NCBI GenBank assembly: GCA_037903355.1
Contig: JBAJFE010000023.1
Location: 1,736,001 to 1,800,000 of the forward strand
From: Trichuris trichiura
Taxonomy: Eukaryota; Nematoda; Enoplea; Trichinellida; Trichuridae
Length of the DNA: 64,000 bases
Reading direction: 5' to 3'
This document shows, in pieces, positions 46,349-56,543 of this stretch. Numbering within the stretch: the stretch's first letter is position 1; each line of letters begins with the position of its first letter. The notes under the pieces were generated by a model. That model had not been told where the DNA came from, ran no database searches, and saw only the letters and a program-made list of their open reading frames with translations. The translations under genes were made by a program, and so were the position numbers.

Positions 46349-46748
46349 TTAATCAATGTTTTGATCTTTGCTTTTGCTACGTAGCATGCGGATTAAAACA
46401 ACGTGTTGTGCCTATTGAAAGCCTAAGGAATGAACGATCCGATCTTAGATGTACCTGCATTCTATTAAATGTTGTCCACGCTGTTCCGAAGTTAAATCGC
46501 GCAAAGCGCAACTGTTTCCGATCGCCAGCTCTATTCGGTATTAGTTGTACAACAGTGTGCAATGGTTTCCCTATTTAAGAGCTCGCAGCGGGAATGGAGT
46601 CAAATTATTTTTGCGCGATTTCATCCTGGTTGCCGCAAAACAAAATTGAACTTTTTTACGTTAAAAAAAATTCTTTGCGGGTAACTCTGAACGCTACAGG
46701 CAGTTTTTGAGCTTTAAAGTGCAAAAAACTAGTTTGTACCTGCTGACC
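46349..46748 (-). CDS. Hypothetical gene, 3' exons (5' end not found)
   Basis: Minus-strand exons end at 46748 (open frame reading FALYGLKTLNAIVRRFTV) and continue at 46570-46455 (KPLHTVVQLIPNRAGDRKQL ... FNFGTAWTTFNRMQ) and 46411-46349 (AQHVVLIRMLRSKSKDQNID, stop TAA). Phases agree and the last intron is 43 bases. The product is basic, as in ribosomal or mitochondrial proteins, but I do not recognise it. The upstream frame stays open into the VAP first exon on the other strand with no ATG, so either the start is elsewhere or there is another exon beyond the VAP start. Confidence 0.38.
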
Positions 46749-46849
46749 AACTGTAAAGCGCCGTACGATCGCATTCAATGTTTTAAGGCCGTAAAGAGCG
46801 AAGGGAGGCGGTCGTCTTTTGGCTTCCAGTAGATTATTTGCTTGTTCGC

Positions 46850-49789
46850 ATGGCGAAACCGCAGCAAGTGTTAATCCTTGACCCACCGCATGTTCTCGTC
46901 TTCAAAGGTGCGTACGCCCCGACGTTTCTTGCTCACGTTCGCTGCCAAACGTCCGCCGTAACTTTCCTTATTTGTTGCTTGTAAATTGCGCCTTATTTTC
47001 GATTATTGATTACCACTAGCTGACATCCGTTTTGGGATTCACCAGTGGACGTATTGAGCATTTATTGTGTAGTATTCTTACGCAACCCGTACCCCACAGT
47101 AGCGGTTGACTTAGTCATCATTTCGTAGCGTTGTTCTCCACCCGTTTAAGCAGCTTTTGTTTCATACATTGAGAGACAATTCCACTGAGAGGCGCTGCAT
47201 AGTTTTGACTTTCAGCAATTCTATTGCATTGTCTTTACCAGCTCTGTTTCATGCCTTAATGAAAAAGTGATGCGTAACGAGTCTCCAGGTTCGCTGGTAA
47301 CCTGATGAGTAACGTTGTGTAAATACGTTTCGACCGGCTAAGTTGATAGCGAAAATGAATGACCAATGTTTACGCATACCTAAAAGTTGCTGTGAATTGC
47401 AGCGCAATGGCTGGTCGATGCGTATTAGTTTTTAAATCTAAAAATGTAAAAATGAGAAGGATATAAGACTAAAATTTGCTTGTACCTAAATCAGCGTAGA
47501 CGCTCGATTTCCTGTAACGTTCATGCTTGAAATTCCTTAGTTTCTGTTGGCCTACAAGAGGGCAAATTTTCATTGAAACCTTTCGCGTACTGAAGCGATG
47601 TTTTCGGGTTTTGTTTCGGCATTTTTAAACTTGCGTAGTATCATTAAAAATTGATTTTCCCAATAAAAGAAGTTTTGCATAGTAACAATGAAATACGACT
47701 GTCGTTCGCGACAAAGTTTCATTCAAAACGGATAGTGAATGAACGTCCGGAATTGTTGCATTTTGGGCGTCCAATCAAATTGGTACGTCTTTTTAACCAA
47801 CCAATCTGCACGTGTGAGTTTAAATTTTTTTAAATATCGTAGTTTGATGCCTTAAATAGTATTATTATGTTTATCTATTCAATATGTGGCTTAACCGGCT
47901 TGCCCAAGTCATTTTTACGCGTTTAATTCAATATTCCAAATTTTTCCTTTGTATCGTTCATCGAAAGATAAGAACGGCTTACTTTTTTCCCATGGAGGAA
48001 TGTTTAAATTTTGTTCGCTTTATTGGCGGCATCGATCTTGATTAGATGAGTTTTCCGTCTTGCCAAAGGGTAAAAATGCTTTGAAGCGCGTCTGAGCGAG
48101 TAGTAATGATAAATGTTACGCAATTTCATTCTTTGCATTTGAGCAGAATATGCGTAGACCTTTTGACGTGACGTTGGCGGCTGTCGTCATTTGTTCATCT
48201 TACGAATTGGTTCGCTTTGTAGGACCGTTCTCAAAGGTTGTTCAAACGAACTTGACATTAACCAATCCAACAACATTGCCGGTGTGCTTCAAGGTGAAGA
48301 CAACTGCTCCGAATGAATATTCGGTTCGCCCCAATGCCGGTGTCATTCACCCAAAGGAGAGTATGAGCGTAACAAGTAAGAAAAAAAAGAAACAAAATCG
48401 TCTAACCAATCGGTTGCTACGAAAACTTTTTAAATACCGCCTTATTCAGTCATGCTTCATATGATCCCCTCTTTGGAAGACAAGAACAAGCACAAGTTCA
48501 TGGTGCAGAGTGCATTCATGTCCGACACTTCAATTCCCTTGGATAATTTCGTGAGTACTGATTTTTCCCGCTTCCCCTTTAACCCTACTTGGGCCCAAAA
48601 CCTTCAATCGTACTGTAATACGTCGATGCACCTTTAAAACTTTGCGTTTTTAAGCGTAAGGCCCACAGATTAGGCGGAAAGCTTACTTGAATTTTACAGT
48701 TCAAAAGTCGCGCACGTCACTTGTGGTCAAATGCAAATTTAATTCTTACTTTTTCGTTTCTCTTTGCTTCGCTTCGCTTGAGCGGGATTGTTAGCCGTCA
48801 TCCTTCCCGCACTTTCCATTTCGACAGGATATCCGTTTGAAAGCAAAGCTTTTATTAAAAATGCAAATATAAAGCGAGCTTTTCAAAATTGGCCTCTTCC
48901 GTCCCGGCACTGATCCGCGTTGGTACTGTCGGTGCTGTCCAGATTGGCAGGTAGAATTGAATTTATTAAACGTTGCTATTGGTCCAGTCATATTTTGTCT
49001 TCACCGGTAAAGGACGAAGCAGCCTACTCAGCGGATCAATAGCAGTTGCAACAATTGGTCCTAATTGTAATTAAGGATCGTAGGCCATTTTCTCCGTACG
49101 CTGACGAGTCTGGGCTTGTTTGCTTAGGTTTTTGAGTTTCAAGGAAAGCCCAAACGCGCGACGCAAACATTGGCGCCGCCGCGCGTAGTGCCCAAAATGA
49201 AATAAATTGCTTTGTCCGTTCGCGTCGGTATTCAGGATCGAAATGCTCTTTTTTTGCAGTGGAAAAGCACGCCAGAAAAAGAATTAATGGATACGAAGCT
49301 TCGCGTGCTCTTTGATTGGCTGTCACAAGTGGGTTTCAACTCCTTATTGCCTGCAAATATTTTTGTCTGATTAACAGGATCAATCGGAAACAACAACAGC
49401 CGGTTCGTTCGAAAGCGTATCGAAGGTGACGTCACAATTGTTTACATATTTTTTGCGTAAAAGTTTTCTTACCTTTGTTTTTTCTTAGGCTGGCGCTCTT
49501 CAATCGGAATGTCGAAAATTGGCGGAAGAGAATAAAATGTTGCTCGATCAGTTACGCCATTTGGAATCGGAAAACATGTCTTTGCGGGTTTGCCTCCCGC
49601 CTTAGGGCGCAATCCTTATTTGGCGTGTTGTTTGTTCAGGATCGAATCGACGAACTTGAGAAGGTGTCACGCACCGAGGCGATCCCGGACACTTCAGTAT
49701 GGGAATTCAAAGATAACTACATGTTCATAATAGCCTTTGTCGTTGTGATGGCGGCGGTTCTATTCGGCTTGATGCAGCATTTTTTCTAA
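46850..49789 (+). CDS. VAMP-associated protein (VAP), ER membrane MSP-domain protein
   Basis: Seven exons in phase: 46850-46907, 48223-48375, 48450-48550, 49260-49328, 49378-49425, 49489-49587, 49640-49789, giving about 225 aa. The start MAKPQQVLILDPPHVLVFK joins GPFSKVVQTNLTLTNPT, PVCFKVKTTAP, YSVRPNAGVI and KNKHKFMVQSAF (the conserved FFAT-binding face of the MSP domain). WKSTPEKELMDTKLRVLF follows. A Ser/Thr linker, a short coiled coil (LAEENKMLLDQLRHLESEN) and a C-terminal anchor (FIIAFVVVMAAVLFGLM) complete the VAP plan. VAPs tether the ER to other membranes by binding FFAT-motif lipid-transfer proteins. The frame starting at 48150 is not the true start: it reads through the 3' end of intron 1 into exon 2. 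Confidence 0.92.
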
Positions 49790-49982
49790 CTTTTTCTCCT
49801 TCCTAAGGCTGACTTGTAACTATCAGTAATGACACTTAAATGTTCTACAATTTCTTATAGTTTTGCAGGTGACATAGCCGTTGCTATATCGCCTGCGCAT
49901 TTTCTATTTCATTCGCCACGGTAGGCTCGCTAACGTATACAGTGGTACGCATGCATAATTATGTTATATTCATGATCACAAG

Positions 49983-50005
49983 TCTCTCTCTCTCTCTCTC
50001 TCTCT
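49983..50005. repeat. (CT)n microsatellite
   Basis: An uninterrupted TC run of about 23 bases, 190 bases past the VAP stop. Confidence 0.95.
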
Positions 50006-50344
50006 GACTCTCTCTTTTTCTATATCGCTGAAACGTGAGCAACAATTGTCTCCTTTTATCCAAAAATTCCTCTGTATCACGTGACGTTATTATTTTGGGT
50101 GTTCGACGACCTTTTTGTACCTGGGAGACTTTTGTTGTTACCATCAGTCCGTAGCAGTCCGCAATGGTTCGTTAATGTTTTTCTTTCTTTGATTTCGCGT
50201 TAGGGCGTTTACCATACATTTACAGCTAGCTTCTATGTTTAAAGTAAACATATCGACACTCCCAGTCGTGTTGTCTTCCTTTGTTCGGACGATGTTGACG
50301 TCGAGCCAGAATCTTTTTTTTTCTTCCCGCCGGTTGTCAACCCT

Positions 50345-51691
50345 TTATTTGGTTCTTAGTTCTTGTTGGCTGGTTCTCACGTTGCCGCCAACTATGGACG
50401 TATCGACCGTGTTACCAATGGAAGTCATGATGGAGCGCGTAGTAGTTGCCGCGCTGTTTTTTCTCCACGGCAGTACGCGATTCATAAGGCGTAATATGCC
50501 GAAGCGCAGTTCCGGATTGCTTGCGCTGTATATGAACACGAATAAGGATACGTGAATGGTGTCGCAAATCCAAAAAAGTTGTTCAATAATTGGATAGTCG
50601 GCCAAGTCGATGACAAAGCTAATAGTAAGCGGCAATATGACCACAAGCAAAGTGGATAGGATCAAAAAGCTGAGCCGTCGCGTTATTACAATTTCCCTTC
50701 GAAGCTGTATTGCCCTTATGGTGCTGGTTGTTTTGCGGCGAAATACCATGGCGGCAAAGGCAAGAAGGTAGAAGAGCAAGGCAAGATATGCTAACACTGT
50801 GACTAAAATCATGTGCATTTCGTAGTATGCTTCGGAGACGACTTCCGCATTACGGCATACCGCCGAAATACGATGCTTCAATTGAGCAGCACTGTGCCAA
50901 CACAAAGCTGTGTCCGTAAGCGATATAACGCCAATGACCGCCAGTGTTGCCTTCACCACTTTGAACATATTATTCTTCTGGGCTAAGCGATTGCTCGCTA
51001 ATGCAAGAAATCGTTCCAAGGAAATCAAAGCCGACGTGGTCACGTTCAGCACGTCGCATATTGGAAATATGGTTAGATGAATTGCCTGTAGCATACATTC
51101 AATGGGTAGCAGCGTGTATGGTGGACGTGTGTACAAATAGAAGCGACGACATGCGGACAATATGAAGGCAATACCGGAAAGTACATTGCTTGCGGCAAAA
51201 GCTGAAAGTCATTTGCAAACATGAAAGAACAAGGCTTCAGCTAAGGTAAGTGCGTTTCCAGAGTATTTTTTAAAAAATCCTAATGTAAAGCACTGCGTAT
51301 GTGCGCGGAGGTCCAATATTCAATCGTGTAGTTGTAAATTGTTACTTTACTAACATGTTTGGGATAGCGGGTCAATTTTCGAAAGGAGAAAATTAATTTT
51401 TTTAAATTTTACATATAATGGATAGAATAGTTTTGTCTTATCAGTTTGTAACTTAAAGTTGAATACGTTGGTTGTCGTCTTACCTGCTATGCAAAAGTAG
51501 AATGGTTTTCGAGGTAGTCTTTGCCCAACGATGACAATCAAAAGAAGTGCATTTGGCACTAAGGCAAAGAATCCATAGAGAGCATTCAGCATGTCGGCCA
51601 CAGTGCCTTCGTGCGTCAAGTTCAGCTGTTGCTTGAGATGGACCGCTTCATGAGGTATTTCAGCCTCATTAGCCGCGTTGCTTTCGTTCAT
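50345..51691 (-). CDS. Rhodopsin-like 7TM receptor, nematode Srsx-like (GPCR 1)
   Basis: Two exons, 51691-51484 and 51201-50345, join at phase 1 and encode about 354 aa. The start is MNESNAANEAE, with an N-glycosylation site (NLT) before TM1. TM1 is GFFALVPNALLLIVIV. Exon 2 carries TM2-TM7, with SLERFLALAS at the end of TM3 in place of DRY, REIVITRRLSFLILSTL leading into TM6, and SASNPELRFG at TM7 in place of NPxxY. These replacements are typical of nematode chemosensory or peptide-type receptors. The C-tail is Ser/Thr-rich. The 282-base intron sits just after TM1 at exactly the same codon and phase as in its paralogue at 56544-61886. The ligand is unknown. Confidence 0.85.
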
Positions 51692-51900
51692 TCCAATGAA
51701 AACAGTAATGGCGAACGAATATCGCAAAAAGAGTCTGCAAAGGAAGATTTTTCATCGTCAGTAACGTTTCTTTATTGCTAAAGTGGGACAAATAAGGTTG
51801 TGTTGGTATGTGTTTTTGTCGTTTAGTTTGTCAATACCACATTTCAAAAAGGGTTCCTAAAATCCAGCTTCGTTTTAAAGCCATTCCGGACTGAAAAAAA

Positions 51901-51953
51901 ATAATAATAATAATAATAATAATAATAATTTGTGTTATTATTATTATTATTAT
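51901..51953. repeat. (AAT)n / (ATT)n inverted microsatellite
   Basis: About ten ATA units (51901-51929) are followed by TTTGTG and then about six TTA units (51935-51953). The two halves are complementary, so the tract can fold into a long A/T hairpin with a tiny loop. Confidence 0.9.
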
Positions 51954-52927
51954 AAACTATCAGCAGGCACAGCAAAGCTTCGGATAGTACAAAGTCGGTT
52001 GGCGCGAAAGTTGGACTTCGTGTCTATGTTGGTTAATACGATTTGTAGTCGTCGTCAGTTTCTGATTGTCCCAATTCTATTTTTGGCAAAAATACTCCCT
52101 TTGAATAATTGCTATTCAGCTAATGGTGATGCCAAAAACGGCGGCTTTTGTGAAATTTTCCTGATTGCATTTTGCCTTGAACAAACGCCCGAACCTTAAA
52201 TATAGTAACGAAAAAAGAAGTTTAAAAAATGTATTTGTTATAAAAATGAATGAGTAGTAAAAGGCTCGTGAATTCAGGCTTCTACTACTTGAATTTTCGA
52301 GTGTCTCTGTACGAAATGAAGCGCACATTTTTCCAGCTCAGATAGTGTAGTGCCCTGTAACTGCGGTACGAAATTTTCTACTTCCCTTTATTGCGGGGGG
52401 TGTTTTTTATTGCTTTTAAAATGATAGGTTTTATGGGATAAACATATTCGTCAAAACGCCGAATTCGGGATTCGACCTGTCCCGCAAATTAAACGTAAAC
52501 TGTTGCCTGTAGACTAACACCGCGTGACTTTCCTTAATGGTTGTTATCTGCCCGTTTACTCCACTATTTTATCGTACCTTATTTTTCAACTTACGCTTGC
52601 GGTGATAGCTGATTCGCCTATTCCGAAAAGTAAACTATTCCACTTTTTAAATTCACAAATGGAAGATTTTAAAAAGCAAAAGTAAGTAGTTCACTTTCCA
52701 CTCCAATCGTGAAATTTACTACTCTATTCCTTTCCGCTTGAAAACAACATTACGCAAAAGGCCCGAAGGTTCGCTTATACGTTACTTGTAAATGTCGAAC
52801 CTGAGTTAGCCAAGTTTTGTTCCGTTCAATATTTCTTTGCTGATATAGCGGATGGATCAATAAATGTTGGGTAATTGAAACTTTAAAGTTTTCATAAGAA
52901 GGCAGCTTCGGAGGGCGAACACGACCT

Positions 52928-53147
52928 CAAAGTTTCATCTTCTAACATGGCTTGTTTACTCGTTAAATCGATATACGCCTTTTTTGCTTATTTAGAAGCA
53001 CATAGCTTTCAGATCCTACGTTGATCGGCCGTTGTTGACGTTGACGGTCTATCACGTAACATTTGAATGCTCCGTGCTTTTAAAATACAAAATAAAACAT
53101 ATATATCGATTTAACGAGTAAACAAGCCGTGTTACAAGATGAAAGTT
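52928..53147. repeat. Inverted-repeat unit, probably MITE-like
   Basis: The left arm (about 52928-52975) and right arm (about 53101-53147) are inverted copies with about five mismatches; both contain GGCTTGTTTACTCGTTAAAT or its complement. The ~120-base interior is non-coding. Target duplication not identified. Confidence 0.65.
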
Positions 53148-53420
53148 GTTGTTGTTGCTACCGTCGGTGTAAAGTATCCGATCGATCAAAGAATGATTAT
53201 GTAAAAGCAGAAGGAATAGTGTTTTAGAAGTTTGAAGCACTTTTACTTTGACAAATCAATTTTTAAAGACGTAGCTCTTTGCAACGCGGGATAATTGTAC
53301 TCCGTGGTCATGTATAGTATCCCATTTTGTTTCTTCGAAGCTCTTGGCTTTGGCCATAGCCTATTCTTCCTCAGCGGATAACTAGCTAATTATTTTAATA
53401 TTTTTCTAAAAGATATTATT

Positions 53421-53558
53421 TCATAGTGATATGTCTTTATTACGGAGTGTATGTCCCGTTGATATGTGAATGTTTTACATATCAACGGGACATACGCTTC
53501 GTAATAAAGACACATCACTATGGAAACTTATAGTCCCGTACCAAAACATCACATTTTC
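53421..53558 (+). mobile_element. Miniature Penelope-derived insertion 1 (138 bp)
   Basis: It is flanked by a perfect 13-bp direct repeat, AAAAGATATTATT, at 53408-53420 and 53559-53571. Two ~46-base inverted arms (53422-53467 and 53477-53522) resemble the outer ends of PLE copy B (TTATTACGGA...TGTCCCG). The last ~35 bases (TATAGTCCCGTACC...CACATTTTC) match the 3' tail of copy B. It has no coding sequence, and looks like a PLE reduced to its two ends and inserted with its own target duplication. Confidence 0.8.
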
Positions 53559-56543
53559 AAAAGATATTATTAGCTTTTTATTTTGAAGACTGATTTTGTT
53601 GACAAGCAAATTGTCTATAGATTGCTTTGGTAGCAGAGTGGCGATGGGGCCTTTGGTTAGAAAGCGGAAATTTTCGTACGAATTATTATAGTTAGCTATT
53701 ATGTGGGGTAGAGCAAAGACACTGCGTAGTTTTGGAGCTATTTTCGGTTCGCTTAACCTTTTGTTTTTGCGGGCTTACATTCATCATCACTATGTTGCTT
53801 TCTTTTGAAACAAAGTTCTCCCGTGCTCATCGACGTAACGCTTCAGTAATGACGACTATTGGTACGTTGATTAGACTACCTTACAAACTATGTTGCACAA
53901 TTGGAAACTTTGTCAAACGCTGTGTTCAATTGAGAACGCGTTTGGAAAAGGCAGAAATTACACACATTCTAATTTGAATAGTCAAATTATTCAAATGGAC
54001 TTTTAAAGAGGTTTAATAACATTTTCGTTCCATCCTTAAGTACTATTCAAGGCGACTTACCTAACGACGTTCTAATGGTCTGCTGTTAAGGAAGAAGTGA
54101 CAACATGCATTGCGAGGGGACGACACGCAGCGTTCCTTCATTTCCGAAATTCAAAATGCAACCGTTTTCCATCTTTTAATCTTCGTACCGCTTAAGTCGC
54201 ATTGTATCCGCTAATTGTTGGTATACACTTTACGCGCGCGTTTTAATACGCGGTAAGCTTAGGCTAACCATTTTTTTAAAAGACAATTTCCTGTTCGGAA
54301 TCGATGACAACTAAATAACTCTCCATTACCATTTCGGTTGAAACGAGATTTATCTGCTTGGCGTATTCAACCTATTGCCGCGAATTGATACGTAAAAAGG
54401 TTGGATACCCTTTGATGTGTCGTTCCAAGTTGCCGGATTGGGAAATTTTTAAACTTGCGGAAATCGATTCGCTCTGCCGAAAAGATTGCCGCTTAACTTA
54501 TCACTGGAATGATTATTCGACCTTTACGCGCCTAAGTTTAGCTATTGGAGAAAAATGGAAATCGGCTTTTGTCCGACGCGACTGAGTCACATTTTTTTTG
54601 TTCAAGTTGCTATACGCAGCGTTTGTTAGTCATTTAAAAAATGATCAGGTTGTTGTAGTACTTCCTTACGCGCTTCATGAGTTATATACGTGAAAGCGTG
54701 CTCGCGCAGTTTGTATTGTCCGGAATAGGTTTTATGCTATCCTTTTGGCGACGGATCACTTTGGGGTCCGAAAATTCCGTGCTTTTATATTCGAATGAAG
54801 CGCATCTATTTTTAAGAGGGAAATATGAAGACTCACTCGAAGTAAAAAAAAATAGCGACAAGAAGAAAACGCGCATTAGCATACATACCGTAGCGATGCG
54901 TAAGCGGTGGTAACTCCTCATCTAGCAGCAAAGGCTGGTCGACATCTATCATGCTTTACACTCGCTGGAGTGATGAAAAAGTTGCGGATGCTTCTCCTAC
55001 GTGAGAGTAAATTAGCAGAAGTTACCTTAACAACTTCGATCTTAATTAGAACGGCAATTAGGATGAACTGCCTAAAAAGTCAATGAATCCAGTTCAACCT
55101 GATTGAATGAGTTCATTGGACGTTAACCGAATTAGTCTTCTAGCATTAATGGTTATCCGCAGCCTATGGCTTTGCGGCTGGTGAGAATAGATCGCTTGCG
55201 AATTAGTTGACGATATATTAATAGTTTTTTTGTCTCTGTGCTTCTCTATTTCTCATTTTTCTATTGAATATGATATTACGCGAAAAATTGTGCAAAACTT
55301 GAAGTACGCTGACGTCGAAAACCTCTATGTCAACCGTATTATCTAATAGAAATTTGCGCTTATGGTTACTTGTTTGGAATCAAAGCGCGGAGTTCTCTCT
55401 ATTCATAAATAGTGGTATAACGTTGCTCAAGGCTCCCATGTCCAGTTATAGCTCAAGCAGCTTCTGAGTGCGTTAACTAGCTCATATTTTTTCTTCACCC
55501 TTTTAAGTCCATTTCTGAAGTGTACATATTAGGAATGCATTTTCGGCATACTTATGTTAAAAGGTTACAAATATAACGTCTTTGACTTAATGTTAGACAC
55601 ACTTAGAAGCCTTAGCAGCAGCTAGGCCTTGTTGGCTGCCGCGTTCATAATAAGGATAAGTTTGTCGATTTTTAACTTTATCCAATTACTGTAATCGTTT
55701 AAACTTTGAACTGTCCACGTCTTCCTTATAGCCTTCGTTTTTGTCACTTCGATTTCACTGACTTAGTCTGGCCGCTTATATGGGCTTTGCGATACCGTTG
55801 TTTATATTTAAAATTTCGGAATGGCTTTCCGTAGCACAATGTTTTAACGAACATCTCCCCCACACTGCAATTCGCGGAGTCGCCCACCGATTGTACAGCT
55901 TTTGCTAGAATAGGCCAACATTTTGCTAGACGATTAGTCTTCGCTACGTTCCGTCGTTGCGAGTCGGCTTGCCGCTGTAAAGGCGAGACAATTGGTTAAC
56001 CATTTAGAGAGATTAAATACGAATTCATCAATTGGCAATTGATTTCGAGAGTGGCCGTCGTTCGGTCGACATACGAAGTAAATAGCGCTCTCATCTTCCT
56101 TTATAAAACGTGTAGTTGCAACGATGTTCGCTCCATCGCCGCAGTCACCTTTTGTCGCGAGTCGTTGAATCGCCTTATTCGGAGAGAACATTTGTGCGAT
56201 TGAGCGAGTTGATATTTTAGCCCCATAACGCAAAAGGCTTTATTTTTAATCAGAAGGAAATGGGTAGTAGCGTCCATTGATCAATTACGTCACCATTCTA
56301 CCTGCATAGCCGTTATGCTAAATGCCATTGTGTTCATTGTGATGCGCTTACGAATCGTATAAATAATTGCCGTTTCCATAGGCTCTTCGTCAAATCGACT
56401 TTTCCGTAGCGGCACCGCCGTGTATTTGTTGTTGTCTTCAAATTATCGCGAATTCGCAGCAGTTTGTCCGTTCGGAGAGTAATTGTTGTAATATGCTTTT
56501 GAAAATGATATTCAATGTTGGCTTGAGTTGAAAACTTGCAAGC

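Larger units (their letters stand above)
51692..56543. other. Interval between divergent GPCR genes
   Basis: About 4.9 kb holding the shared upstream regions of the two receptor genes. It contains the AAT/ATT hairpin (51901-51953), an inverted-repeat unit (52928-53147) and a miniature PLE derivative (53421-53558). I see no other coding exon. Confidence 0.6.

Noticed and set aside
48150..48222. ATG at 48150 as the start of the VAP gene
   Set aside because: The true N-terminus (MAKPQQVLILDPP) is encoded at 46850-46907 and splices at phase 1 to the acceptor at 48223; 48150-48222 is the 3' end of intron 1.
52455..52530. Possible tRNA B-box on the minus strand (GGTCGAATCCCG)
   Set aside because: The flanks do not form a cloverleaf; the acceptor strands are not complementary.
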